Shown: positions 31,374-43,400 of the stretch, piece by piece
Layout: each line of letters starts with the position of its first letter
Numbering within the stretch: position 1 is the first letter of the stretch
Origin: Closterium sp. NIES-65
Taxonomy: Eukaryota > Streptophyta > Zygnematophyceae > Desmidiales > Closteriaceae
DNA: 64,000 nucleotides
Assembly: GCA_948144175.1 (NCBI GenBank)
Contig: CANXME010001269.1
Location: 375,001-439,000, forward strand
Direction: 5' to 3'
Notes under the pieces: model-generated
Told to the model about the DNA's origin: nothing
Databases searched by the model: none
Seen by the model: only the letters and a program-made list of their open reading frames with translations
Program-made: the position numbers and the translations under genes

Positions 31374-32549
31374 TTTTCGCTCCGGCATTCTCGCCAGATT
31401 CTGTGTTGAGCAGGGCATCACCCAGTCCTGGACTCTTCCAGACTCTCCACAGCAGAATGGGGTTGCTGAGCGCCGGCTAGGCCTGGTCATGGAGATTGCC
31501 CGCACCTCCATGATCCACGCCCGCGCGCCCCATTTTCTATGGCCCTACGCGGCTCGGTACGCCGCTCACCAGCTGAACCTCTGGCCTCGCGTCTCTCGGC
31601 CAGGGGCTTCACCGACCAGTCTTTGGACAGGGTCCCCTGGTGTTGCGTCAAGGTTTAGTGTCTGGGGCTGCTTGGCGCTTGTCCGCGACACCTCTGCGGA
31701 CAAGCTCTCACCTCGCGGCGTCCCCTGTGTCTTCCTTGGTTTCCCTGAGGCCTCCTCTGACTTCACCTTTTACCACCCTCCCTCCCACCGGTTCTTTGAC
31801 TCTCGTGACGTCAGTTTCGACGAGTCCGTCCCCTACTACGTCCGGTACCCCTGTCGAGGTCTCTCGGTTCCCCCCCCTCCCCTCTTCCTCGCCCCAGCTC
31901 CTCCTCCTCCCGCTCCCTCTCCTCCGGTACCCCCCCCGGTTCCCGCTCCGTCAGGTGTGTCGCAGGCTACCCCCCCTCCCTCGGTCCCCCCCCAGGTCTC
32001 TCCTCCTTCCCCACAGTCGTCCTCACAGCCTCCGCAGCAGCCGTCGGCGCTTCCTCTCCCGGCCACTGCGGACTCTGAGGGTGTTGGTGCTCGAGGTGAG
32101 GGCTCTGGCGGTGCCGGTTCTGGGGGTGTTGGAGTTGGAGCTGAGCGTGCACCTGCCGCAGCTGCACGTCCCGAGCGTGTTGGAGTCGGTGGTGGTGCTG
32201 GAGCTGGTGGTGTTTCTGGAGCTGGAGAGTCTGGGGCTGGTGCTGGTGCCACTGGCGGTGCCACGACTGGGGGTGCGGGTACACCTCCTACAGGTACTAG
32301 TCGTGCTGCCGCAGGGGGTCATCGCTCTGCGGGTGCTCAGCCGGGTCCTGTCGAGGGTGGAGCCGGTTCTTCTTCGTCGTCTCCTGACACCACTCCTCCT
32401 CCTCACCCCTACCCGACTCGTTACCAGGCCCTTCGTCTTCTAGAGCGTGAGGAGCAGCAGCGTTTGGAGCGTGAGAGGTCGGAGGTTCAGCAGCGGGTGG
32501 AGCGTGAGCGGTTGGAGTTTCAGCAGCAGCAGCAGCCGCAGCCACAGCC

Positions 32550-32594
<45 letters not shown>

Positions 32595-32595
32595 G

Positions 32596-32626
<31 letters not shown>

Positions 32627-33480
32627 CGCAGCCACAGCCACAGCAGCAGCAGCAGCAGCCGCAGCAGCAGCAGCAGCAGCCGCCGCAGCTGCCGGAGCAG
32701 CCTCCGGCCCCTGTTTCTGGCCTTCGGGCCCTTGGTCTCCCCTCCTCTCCTCCTGTGTTCGGTCCCACGTTTCCTCCTCCGGACTCCACTCCGGCTGTCT
32801 TCCCTCGTTCTCAGTCTCCTCCGTCCCCCCCTCCTCTCGCCCACACTTGGGCCTCTCGCCCTCCTCGTGCTCGTCCCTCGTCCCCTGTCACTGACCTCCG
32901 TACCGTGTTGTTTCGTCCTCGTCCTCCTCGTTCTCCTCCGTCTGTCCTTCCTCGTCCTCCTGAGTCTTCCCTCACTGCCTCCCTGTCCACTCCGGTCACT
33001 GACTACTACCGCACGTACCGCCCCACTCTCTCTCGTGTTCTCGCCTCTCTTGTTACAGACCCTCGTGCCTCTCCTTCCTCCGTCGCGGTCCTCACTGCCG
33101 CTGTCACTGACTTTACTGCTACGCGTCGCCTTGACTACGCCACTCGAGTTGTGGCAGCTCCTCCTGACCGTCCTCTGTCCGCCGGGGGTGTGTGTGCCCT
33201 TGGCTGTGACGTCCTAGAGGACAGACAGTTTGAGCTAGAGTTCCTGGCAGCTGCTTCGCCTCATCTCTGTGCCATGCTGCTCACTCCTGAGGGAGACCCC
33301 GACGCTCCTGACATACCTACTCCTCGCACTTATGCTGAGGCAGTGTCAGGGCCTTGGGCCTCTCAGTGGAGAGCTGCCATGGACGCAGAGATGGCTCCTA
33401 CAGGTCCACAGGCACTTACGTTGACGAGGTTCCCCCCCCAGGGGCGAACATTGTTGACGGCATGTGGATCTTCAAGGTGA
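31365..33480 (+). pseudogene. Copia integrase remainder and polyglutamine linker
   Basis: Contains HSDRGGDF, DSPQQNGVAERRLG, CVFLGF and DVSFDESVPYY. A Pro/Gly-rich linker follows, with a CAG/CAA tract at 32521-32695 encoding a nearly pure Gln/Pro run. It ends with MDAEMA, where the frame changes again (about 33390) before RT. Confidence 0.85.
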
Positions 33481-34874
33481 AGCGGCCGCCGGGATCTCCC
33501 CCAGTCTTCAAGGCACGCTACGTGGCTAGAGGGTTCAGTCAGCGCGAGGGGGTTGACTTCTTTCAGACCTTCGCGCCCACCCCGAAGATGACCACTCTTC
33601 GGGTGTTACTGCACGTAGCAGCGCAGAGAGACTATGAGCTACACTCTCTTGACTTCTCCACTGCCTTCCTCCAGGGCTGCTTACACGAGGAGATCTGGCT
33701 GCGTCGTCCTCCGGGCTTCACTGGCACTTTCCCGCCTGGGACCCAGTGGAGCCTCAGACGACCGGTCTACGGCCTCCGCCAGGCACCCCGTGAGTGGCAC
33801 GACACTCTCCACTCTACTCTCTCCGACCTCGGGTTTGAGCCGTCTTCCGCCGACCCGTCGCTGTTTGTTCGTCGTGGCCGTACACCTTTCTTCGTCCTAG
33901 TCTACGTTGACGACTTGGTTTTTGCCACGGCCGACACAGCTGCACTGGCGGAGGTGAAGTCCGAACTGCAGAACAGACACACCTGCACTGACCTTGGGGA
34001 ACTGCGCCGCTATCTTGGCCTGCAGATCTCCAGGGACAGAGCCGCTCGCACCATCACTCTCACTCAGTCACACATGGTGCAGCAGGTTCTTCAGCGGTTC
34101 GGGCTTCAGGACTCTTCTCCTGCCCCCACTCCTCTTGCTGTAGACCACAGACTCACTGGGCCTTTTCCTGACGAGCCGTTCGAGCCTAGTGGTCCCTACG
34201 CAGAGCTGGTGGGCTGCCTCATATACCTGATGACGTGCACTCGCCCGGACCTCGCCTTCCCCCTTAGCATCCTGTCTCGCTTTGTTGCGACTGGGAGACA
34301 CCGTCCTGTTCACTGGGCGGCGGCTAAGAGGGTGGCGAAGTACCTTGGCGCGACATCAGGCATGGGGCTTGTACTTGGAGGGACACAGCCAGTTGTACTC
34401 ACCGGTCACTGTGACTCTTCCTACGCTGACGACGTTGAGACTCAGAGGTCTACGCAGGGTTACTGTTTCAGCCTGGGTTCTGGAGCTGTTTCGTGGAGGT
34501 CTACTCGGTCCTCCTCTGTTGCGACTTCTACCGCAGAGGCCGAGATCTACGCTGGGGCCCTTGCTGCTCAGGAGCTACGCTGGTTGACCTTTTTGCTCAC
34601 TGACCTTGGTGAGCGGCCGAGCTCTGCACCGACCCTGTTTGCTGACAACAGGGCGATGATTCTCCTGTGTCGTGAGCCTCGACTGGAGAGCAGAGTGAAT
34701 CACATCGACGTCAGGTACTTCCTCCTTCGAGAGTTGCACAGACGCGGACAGGCTCGTCTGGACTTTGTGGCCTCCGAGGCCAACACTGCAGACATCTTCA
34801 CCAAGGCCCTCCAGCCTTGTGACCACCGTCGGTTTTGTCTGCAGTTAGGCCTCGTTGAGACTGGGTCTAGTTGA
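33390..34874 (+). pseudogene. Copia reverse transcriptase and RNase H
   Basis: RVT_2-type RT starting at VDEVPPPGANIVDGMWIFK, with KARYVARGFSQ, LDFSTAFLQG and the catalytic VYVDDLVFA. RNase H follows, with HCDSSYADD, STAEAEIYAG, FADNRAMILL and VASEANTADIFTKAL. The frame is uninterrupted from RT to the stop at 34874, about 230 bases before the 3' LTR. It would be intact if the frame change at its start is an assembly error. Confidence 0.9.
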
Positions 34875-35104
34875 CTGTTGTAGGGTGCTCTTTGTCTGTT
34901 GCTTGCTTGTACCTTATATATATATATATATATATTTGTTTGCACACTTTTGGACTGGCCTTGTGGCCCTTTGCTTGTGCTCAGATTAGGTGGTGACGTT
35001 GTGATCCACCCTGAGCTTTGTTTTCTTTCTCTTGTTTTTGACGGGTCTTGTGACCGTAGGTTGCTTGTTGTTGATTGGCCTTCCCCACTTAGGCTATGGG
35101 GGTG

Positions 35105-35221
35105 TGTCAAATATTATAGCCTGTAGTGGGTTGGGCTATATGGGGTACAACTAGTTAGGGTTAGGTTATGTACCCCAATTCTGTCAATACAACGCATTCC
35201 GCTGTAGTTCTCATTCTGACA
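35105..35221 (+). repeat. 3' LTR of the copia element
   Basis: 117 bp, TG...CA, preceded by a purine-rich CTATGGGGGTG tract. It is followed by the target duplication AAAAG. Confidence 0.92.
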
Positions 35222-35226
35222 AAAAG

Positions 35227-36390
35227 GCCCTTAGGATCTTTGGAGGGGTGAACTCTGGGTAGAGTTGGTGTAGTAGCGGAAGCGTTTAATAAAGAGTTTG
35301 TGAACCATCTTACGTTAGTATGTGAGGGCAAAGTAAGTTGATTAAAACAAAGAGATACGAGATTATATATGAATAGAGGGAATATGAAAAGACACAGTTA
35401 TAACTACTTTACTGTTGCTGTTGCGGTTCGATATAGTGACGACTCGGGCAACTGCTCTGTAACGAGTCAGTTGTGTGTCCTTGCTGTCGCGCTTTTTTGT
35501 CAGGTCAAAGGTCGCTGACCTTTGACTTTCGCGTAACCTCCAGCGGTTACTTCAACCTCCGAGGGTTGACTCTTTGGTGCCTCGATATGCGTTGCTTCGC
35601 TTGTGCCTTAGTGTTTCGACACGACAGAGGCGCTTAGGAACGGTTGTTTCCAATATTAGGGTAGGAAAGGGGGTACACCACCAAATAGGATATCACGATA
35701 TTACTACACTAACGTTAGAACTACATGCAGTTATAACTACATAATTCTGACACAGAGTGACTACTAAACTGGAGGTGGAGTGTTGCAGGGCAGGCAGCAG
35801 GGCTCGTTCAGATAGCTGCGGATGATTTGAATTCGAGTCGTTGAGGGGTCAAGTGATGACTACAAAAGTGCCTCGAATTTGGGGGAGATGATGCTAGGAG
35901 GATGGGTATGTCCCGAATTTAGTGTTCTCCGAAGTAGGGATGATACCAGTAGGTGCACTTCATGTGACATAGGGTAGTACACGGGACACAACACACTTGT
36001 AGATCAGTCAGTGTAGATCAGTCAGCACACTCAGATGTGACTAGGCATACATTTGCACAAATTGCTGGCATACATTTTCACAAATTGCATGGTACTACTT
36101 TCATATTTATTTCCCTAGATACGTACACCTGTATATCACTCTCAGCTTACCGTAACTGCTAACACATCTTGGGTCGCACGAATAAATCAATTGGCTGCCA
36201 AAAACCTGTGTACAAACACGTTCTTTTGAACCACTGCCTCAATCTTGCCGGCCAAGGATGATTGCCTTCTATTACCTAGTATATCCTGTACATGCCCCTT
36301 CCATACTCATGCGCTTGCAACCATGGCTGTTTTTATGAACTCGTAACGAGTTATTTCCTGACCATAGTGTCAGTCCGCGGCGGGCACAAC
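35227..36390. other. Rest of decayed copia LTR and unassigned intergenic sequence
   Basis: The first few hundred bases should contain the displaced part of the minus-strand copia LTR, interrupted by the younger copia. I could not find its end. A strong inverted repeat (35504-35526, arms GTCAAAGGTC / GACCTTTGAC, 3-base loop) is present. From about 35640 the sequence is AT-rich with no coding segment I can support. Confidence 0.4.
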
Positions 36391-36696
36391 ATGGCTTTAA
36401 CTCGCTTCACGGGCGGCAACGCGAACAACTCGTCGCACGCGCCGCTCCCGGCGAGAGTGCCGGCGCAGGAGACGGCGGTGGAGAGGAGGAAGAAGGACGC
36501 GCAGATGACGTTGAAGATAGACGTTCCTCCCATCACCATGGCGCGACGGCGAATGAGGGAAGGCGGATTGGTGGAGTTCGGCGCGCAGGTTCGACAAGTG
36601 ACTTTTTTAAGTCGACTCAAAAGTCACCGCGAGGGAACGGCGGATAGCGGATCAGACCGACGCGCGGGGATGCCTAGTCTGCTGCGAAAGATGTAA
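36391..36696 (+). CDS. Small orphan ORF, possibly a first exon
   Basis: A 101-residue frame starting MALTRFTGGNANNSSHAPLP, rich in Arg and Ala, with no family I recognise. A possible donor (GCGCAGGTTCG, about 36586) suggests that only the first 65 or so residues may be coding. A near-palindrome of the TTTTGAG family lies just after that point, within the open frame. Coding status is uncertain. Confidence 0.3.
   Translation: MALTRFTGGNANNSSHAPLPARVPAQETAVERRKKDAQMTLKIDVPPITMARRRMREGGLVEFGAQVRQVTFLSRLKSHREGTADSGSDRRAGMPSLLRKM
36598..36627. repeat. Near-palindrome of the TTTTGAG family
   Basis: Arms GTGACTTTTTTAAGTC and GACTCAAAAGTCAC around TCGA. The left arm has two extra T and one G-to-A change. 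I see no obvious direct repeat on either side, unlike the other members. Confidence 0.75.
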
Positions 36697-37433
36697 CCCT
36701 TAAGTTGTTACTCGAGGATGTCGGTAATGTCATAAACGACTTGACAGGACGGTAACGTCGAAGAGTGCTAGAGAGAAGAGCTCTGATATTGAAAGCCGAA
36801 ACGGCCGGCAGATGTCGCGAGTGCAGACGGTATGCTCATGGAGGCGACTAGCCGTCGACTGCGGAGGGAAAGTGATTAATTAAGCATTGACAACTGGACT
36901 GACAGAAAGCGAAGAGTTGCAGTGTGAGGGATCAGCAATCCGTGGCAACTACATAGGAACATATGCACCCGCGAAAGGCGGGAGACTTGGCTACCTGAGT
37001 TTCAGCATCCAAGATCTGGTCTGGGCGGGTTCAGGTTGGTTCTGGAATTTGGATATCTCCCCATCTCTGCATTTGAAAGTTTCAAGGTTTGGCTTGTGCA
37101 TTAGTTTCATCGATTCTTACATTTCGGCGGTTTCATACAAAAGCGATCCTTTAAAAGCTGAATATTTGCGGCATCCACAGGGTGCCACATACACACAATG
37201 CGTGTGTTTCTAGCCCTACCGGAACCAACCTCGACGTGCCATTTCAGACAGCGAGATGACCCGTGGTTAGCCAGGTCAGCCTCGACATTTCCGGCAAACC
37301 AAACCCAATCCAATTCCTGGTTTCCCATTTCGATCACTTCACAAGGCGAATTCATACTTGACCTCTATTCATTGTCTTGTCATTTCCCGCTTCTTGCTTT
37401 CCCTCAAGCTCTCACCTCGTCGTATCCTGTCGC
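36697..37433. other. Intergenic region upstream of plastid-protein gene
   Basis: Contains the second copy of the dispersed repeat and otherwise no recognised feature. It probably carries the promoter of the gene at 37434. Confidence 0.35.
36798..36890. repeat. Dispersed repeat, copy 2
   Basis: Matches 12350-12465 in ACGGCCGGCAGA, GTGCAG, TATG and GCGACTAGCCGTC. It lies about 550-640 bases upstream of the next gene start, as does copy 1. Confidence 0.6.
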
Positions 37434-39497
37434 ATGCCGATTCGGCTTATGGCGGCGTCGCTTCTTGCTCCCGTCAGCTCTCGCCTCGTCGTATCCTGTC
37501 GCACGCCCTGTCGCGCATCTGTCGCTAATGCGGCTGAATGGGGACGACGAGAGTTGAACACGCGACGTCGCCTCGTTTTCTGCTCAGCTCAACCGCCCGC
37601 AAGCAACGCAGAGAACGACAAGGATAAAAACGACAAAAGCCAAGAACAACAGCCCTACCCAGAACCCATCGCCCCGCCTCCCGCAGCGTCATTCGCGGCG
37701 TCTCCTGAGGGGCGCGATGCGATAATGGCGGAGCTGGATCGCGCGTTGAGCGGCGAGGAGTCGAAGGCGCTCTGGGCGGACCTCGAGTCAGCCGCGCTGC
37801 GCGTTTCCCGCGCGCGCGCGTCGTACGAGGAGATGGAGAAGAAGGAGAAGGAGCTGCTCGCGCTCAAGGCGGAACTGGAAGCCGCCGCGCTGATGGAGGC
37901 GGAACTCGCGCAGGCGGACGCGCAGGTGAGCGGAAAATATCAGAGCCGGCGCAAGCGGGAACCAGGGGGTATGAGGGAAGATTTGGGGGGGGTTGGGGGG
38001 GGGGGGAAGAGGAGGGAGAATAAACAAGCGCCCTAAAAACAACTCTCTAGAGGGTTAAAACCCGCCCTTGAGTCCACCACCTGCGCATAGATATCACACT
38101 GGAAATGCGATGAGGCAACTCCGGAACCGAAGTCTGATCGCCCCTTGCAGGCGATCACACAACTCTAAATCCTGATCCAGGGTCTCCCCCTGCAGGTCCT
38201 GCATGGTCCCGCATGGCCCCCCTACATCCCTCCACACTATCCCCCACACTTCTCGCGAAACCATCCCCTCAACCCCATTGTCTTGCTCTCCTCCGCTTCC
38301 AATACTTGCTCTCCGTCTCTCTCCATGTCCGCTTAATTGTCACTCTTCCCCTCCCATTCACCCCCTCCCTCTGCCATCCTCATTCCCCCCATCCTGCTGC
38401 CATCCTCATTCCCCCCATCCTGCTGCCATCCTCATTCCCCCCATCCTGCTGCCATCCTCATTCCCCCCATCCTGCTGCCATCCTCATTCCCCCCATCCTG
38501 CTGCCATCCTCATTCCCCCCATCCTGCTGCCATCCTCATTCCCCCCATCCTGCTGCCATCCTCATCGCTCCCCAATCCTTCCGCCATCCGCACTTCTCCT
38601 CCCCATGTTATGCCCCTCTGTCACCCCCCCTCCTCCCCCCCCTCCCTTCCCCTCCGCCGCTAAACTCTGCAATGGCAGCAGCTATGACAGCCTTCCCTTT
38701 CTCCCCTCCTACCTTTAAGAACTTTAGGAAGGGAGCTTTGAGCGAAGATTAAACATGACATCTTAAGACTAGTTTGTGGAGGCTAAATCGCCATCTGGAC
38801 ACCTCCCTCCCTGTCGCTTTGTACCCTTTAGGTGGAGAAGCTCGAAGCTGAGGTGGCTGCAGCAGAGCAGGCAGCCAGGGCTGCCGGAGCAGCCCTCATC
38901 GAGGCTCGGGCAGGCGGCGGCTTCCGAACCAGCAGCGCAGGCTCGGGGGAACAAACAGCCGGAAAATGGGCGGTGAGCACCGGCACGATCGATGACGACA
39001 AAGAACGAGTGGAATCAGCCAAGGCGGCCACTGTAGCAGCTGTAGCTGGCACTGTAGCAGGCCTGCCATTCCTGCTGAGTCAGCGAATACAGGAAGGAGG
39101 GACGGGATTGAGTTTCCTGGTGGCAGCGGCGGCGCTAGCAGCAACATGTGCTCTGTTCGGTGTAACCTACCGGTACATAGTCCGGAAAGACATGGGAAAC
39201 ATTCATCTTAAAGCCGGGGCGGTGGGTGCTTTCGGGCTAGCGAGAGGGCTGGCTCAAGTGGACTCCACATTCTCTCTTGTGAGCGCAGGGTCTGCAAATA
39301 ATGGTCTCTCGGATGACGTCATGGGTAGTATGACGGATGGTGCCTTGGTGCCGGTGGCACTATCGTTGCTGGAGGCAGGGGAGGGGGTGCTGGTGCTGGC
39401 CCTCACTGCCACTGCGCTTGAATACTGCCTGCAAACAGGATTCCTGTCCACGTTCCCTGCTGAAACATCCTCCGCATCTGATTCATCTCCAAAATAA
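37434..39497 (+). CDS. Predicted plastid-targeted membrane protein with coiled coil
   Basis: Two exons, 37434-37925 and 38832-39497, in phase, 385 residues. The N-terminus (MPIRLMAASLLAPVSSRLVVSC..., Arg/Ser/Ala-rich, few acids) looks like a chloroplast transit peptide; a second Met lies at 37449. A coiled coil follows at about residues 110-190 (EEMEKKEKELLALKAELEAA and on across the splice). Then come conserved-looking membrane segments: VESAKAATVAAVAGTVAGLPFLLS, LSFLVAAAALAATCALFGVTYRYIVRKD and, near the end, VPVALSLLEAGEGVLVLALTATALEYCL. It resembles a conserved plant plastid protein of unknown function that I cannot name. The intron holds a minisatellite. Confidence 0.7.
38381..38570 (+). 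repeat. 26-bp minisatellite in intron
   Basis: About seven near-perfect copies of a 26-bp unit containing CCCCATCCTGCTGCCATCC, in the intron of the plastid-protein gene. Confidence 0.95.
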
Positions 39498-40403
39498 GAG
39501 GTTCATTTCATATTAAATTCTAATGGAAAAGAAGACATGTATGGTAGTTCCGAGATATAAATTACTACTCAAAATGTTGGGTAGTAGTTCTGTATGTACT
39601 GTAGGGTTATGCAAGCCTTGTTGGTTTAGCCCATGGGTGTTCTAAAAAGGTCCTAATTCTCAGGAGTCCAGCAAGGGAAACGAGTTGTCCAGATTATAAT
39701 AAGACGTCTTCATTTTCAATGCAATTTAGTGATCAAATTCCTACCACCTAAATCAGAGTAGGTCAATGCTTTCTGGGAGAATGAAGGTAATGGATTTCCA
39801 TAATTGAGTAGGACAATTTCAGTATTCCATGTAAGAGTTGTATAAAGCTGTGACGACTACTCGATACAAGACACGGTCTTTCGGCAATCCCAAGGCCAAC
39901 CACCCGCCGTCGGCTAATGATCTCCATTTCTTCCTCCACCTTCTCATCTCTGCTCGGTCGTTTCTATCTTCTAGTGACCAATGACCATTCCCACCATGAC
40001 CATGACTTTTCGTGGTCAGATGGCTAAGTCTAGTTGACCTGTCTTTCAAATCAACATTGGCCTCGCATTGGCTTTGTTCTCTCTTACGCGAGTCGTAAGA
40101 GTTTTTCTTTTTGGGTTAGGTGCTTACATCCCGCCGACGTCCTAGGTTGAATCCTATGTGGCTTGCATTAGTCAGTGCAGCTGCTTCATTGACAATAATA
40201 TTTTAAGCAATTGACGCATGCCAAATCGAGCGTATCTCACTTATTCTGCTTTCTCTTCGCAATCGCCGAAAGAATCTTAAGATTTCCCAACAACCTCCAT
40301 TTAGCACCTTATTCTCCTCGGACACCTTAAGCGATAATTGGTGCCTTGCGATTCTCGCTCCGCAGCCTTATGCCTGTACCGCACTCGCTGCTGATACTAG
40401 GTA
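39498..40403. other. Intergenic region, no gene seen
   Basis: AT-richer sequence between the plastid-protein gene and the S9 peptidase gene. No conserved coding or repeat structure was recognised. Confidence 0.35.
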
Positions 40404-43400
40404 ATGCAAAGCTCCTTTCATCGAAACCCTAGCGACTTGAGGGAGGAGAGCCCGAAGCGACTGCGCACCGAACGGGCAGAAGCACCATCAGCAGCATCTG
40501 CAGCTGCAGCAGCGACATCAGAAACCCTAATCGTCGGCATTCCTGTTTCCCACCCGCCTGCGCATTCTATCTTCGCTAACGAGGTGTCCGGCATAAACAT
40601 TCCCGATACAGCGAAACATCTGGGTTCGGGAATGTCAACCCCAACCAGGGGCGGTCCCCCCGCCCCTGGAACCGAACCCCACCCCGCGACAAATCACCAA
40701 AATTCCCATCCTCACGCTCAGCATGCTTCACCGCACCAGCAGCACCGAGGCAGCGGATTGCCGGGCGACAAAGACGAACTCTCGCGAAACTTCCCCGTCG
40801 ACGACATTGTGCAGCATCCGTTACCCGGTTACGTTTCCCCGTCCGCGATCGCGTTTAGTCCCGACGATCAAATGATCTCTTACCTGTTCAGCGAAGAGGG
40901 TACCCTCACGAGGAAGCTATTCGCGTACGAGTTAAAGACGGGTCAGCAGAGGCTATTAGTGGCTCCCCCGGGCGGCGGAGTCGACGAGGATAATCTCTCC
41001 ATGGAAGAGAAATTAAGGCGCGAGAGGCAGCGGGAGCGCGGCTTGGGAATCACGCGCTACGATTGGTCCAAGAACGTGGCGGTTCCGCGCATCATGATAC
41101 CGCTGCCAGATGGCGTGAGTTCATTGGCCTGCTGCTACCTGTGCCACCGCTGCAATTTGTGCCGTCGTTCCCGCGACTGTACATTGAAAAACCTTCTTGC
41201 CTTTCCCCCCCTGCCCCCCTTCCCCGGCCTCTCCCTTCTTACGACCCCAGCAATGATCTCCCCCCTGCTTTTTGCGCTCACCCTATCTCCCCCCCAAACC
41301 CCCCCCCCTTCCTTCTCCCTTCTCCCCCGTGTCCCCCTCCTCCCCACCTTCCCCCTCTCCCCCCCCCCCTCTCCCCCCCCCCCTCTCCCCCCTCCTCAAC
41401 CCGCGCTTTGCAGGTGTATGTGCAGGACGGCATGGGCGCGGATCTGCGCCTGCGCATCCCGGGGGGCGCGTCCCCCATCCTGGACCCGCAGATCTCCCCC
41501 GACGGCTCCGCCATCGCCTTCGTGCGCGACGACGAGCTCTTCGTCGTCTCCACCACCGCCGGCGCGCCCCGCCAGCTCACCTTCGGCGCAAAGGAGGCCC
41601 ACAAGGTGTGGCTGAGGGGCAAAGATTGAGTTCGGGGTTGGAGGTGGGATAGAGTGAGGACTCGACACAACGATGAGCTCTTGGTCGTCAACGATGAGGA
41701 CTCCACCACCGCAGGCACACCCAGGCAGCTCAGCTGCGGCGCCAAAGAGGCTAATAAGGTGCGGTTCAGTGCGAACATTGAACATCTGGGTGTGGTGGGA
41801 GTGGTATTAGCGTGAGGGCTTGATCCACGGAAGCACGGACGAGCTCTTCGTCGTCTCGTCTCGTCTCCGCAACCGCCGGCGCGCCGCAGCAGCTCACGTT
41901 TGGCGCAAAGGAATCCAACAAGGTGCGGTTGAGCACTGGAAAGGAAATTGAGTTCGAGGGGAGAGTGCTTGGGTGGAGAGCCGGGGTGGTAGATAAGAAG
42001 AGTAGAATGAGGACCCGACACGCACCTCGCGATGCGCCTAACCCCTCGCCTCTCGTTTGCCTGCATGTGTTTGGATGTGCGCGTGTGTCTGTGCTCCCCC
42101 GCTCGTGTGCCCCCATGCGTGTGCCTGTGTGCCCCCATGCGTGTGCCTGTGTGCCCCCATGCGTGTGCCTGTGTGCCCCCATGCGTGTGCCTGTGTGCCC
42201 CCATGCGTGTGCCTGTGTGCCCCCATGCGTGTGCCTGTTTGCCCCCATGCGTGTGCCTGTGTGCCCCCATGCGTGTGCCTGTGTGCCCCCATGCGTGTGC
42301 CTGTTTGCCCCCATGCGTGTGCCTGTGTGCCCCCATGCGTGCGTGATGTTTCGACTACGCAGGTCCATGGCTTGGCAGAGTATATCGCACAGGTAAGCGC
42401 GTCCCTTTTCATCCCACATGACTTGAAATCCGATATACCACCACCCACGTGCACCCAACCCAAACCCTCACCAGTATACCTCTCTTCAAATTTACTCGCC
42501 ACCCTTCGGTTGATGTACTGAATGCGTGCTTGCTGCTTCATTATATGCTGCAGCAAGCACGCATCCACGTTACTGCTGCTCGTGCTCGATGCCCCACGTT
42601 GGGCTCGTTCTATGCTTTATTGTGGCAACGAACCCAGCGGTCGTTCTACAAGCCTACCCACCATTCAGAGTCGACGTGGTGCTCATCAAATCCATCTCAT
42701 TCCCTCACTCAACCCTTCAAACCCCTACCCCTCCCCCTCTCCTCTCCCTGTCCCCCTTTTCTTCCCGCCTTCCCCGCTCCCCCTTCTGCATTCTTCCCCC
42801 TTCCCCCGCGCCTTCTCCTTCTTTGTCCAACCCGCCCCCTCCCCTTTCCTGCCCGCCCACCCCCTTCTCCCTCTCCTTCTCCCTTCGCCCACCCACTTCT
42901 CCCCCTCCCACCTCTCCTCCTATTCGCCCTCTCTCCCCCCCCCTTGGCGAGTGCAGGAGGAGATAGAGATCAAGCCCTCACGCTAATACCACTCCCACCA
43001 CACCCAGGAGGACACCTCATCAAGCCCCCCTGGAGAGCCGCAGTGGCTTCTGGTGGGCGCATGACAGCACGCGCATCGCCTTCACCCAGAGCGACCCCCC
43101 CTCACCCTGCCCACCTCCTGTCCAAACCCCGTCTCCAACCCCCCCCGCCCCCCTCCCCCCTCCCTCCCCCGCATCTGCTCGCATTCACCCTCATCCTGCT
43201 CTCCCTCTGGCCCCAACAGGAGGAGATGGAGAGGCGAAGTGGCTTCTGGTGGGCGCATGACAGCACGCGCATCGCCTTCACGCAGACACATGAAGACCCT
43301 GCCCACCTCCCTGTCCAAACCCCCATTCTTCCCCCATCCACTCCCATTCCCCCCCTGTAATGCCCCCTTCCCAGGAGGAGATGGAGAGGCGAAGTGGCTT

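Larger units (their letters stand above)
28061..35221 (+). mobile_element. Full-length Ty1/copia element with 117-bp LTRs
   Basis: LTRs at 28061-28177 and 35105-35221 differ at one position, so insertion is recent. The flanking 5-bp duplication is AAAAG (28056-28060 and 35222-35226). The primer site TGGTATCAGCAG follows the 5' LTR directly. The order is a GC-rich repeat leader, Gag, protease, integrase, RT and RNase H, as in copia. LTRs of 117 bp are short for a 7.2-kb copia. The coding region has three frame changes despite the young LTRs, so it is either a defective copy or the assembly carries indel errors. Confidence 0.92.

Noticed and set aside
42038..42568. Minus-strand His/Thr-rich open frame ([15 protein letters not shown])
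   Set aside because: A translation of the 22-bp intron minisatellite, with no start context or flanking conserved sequence.
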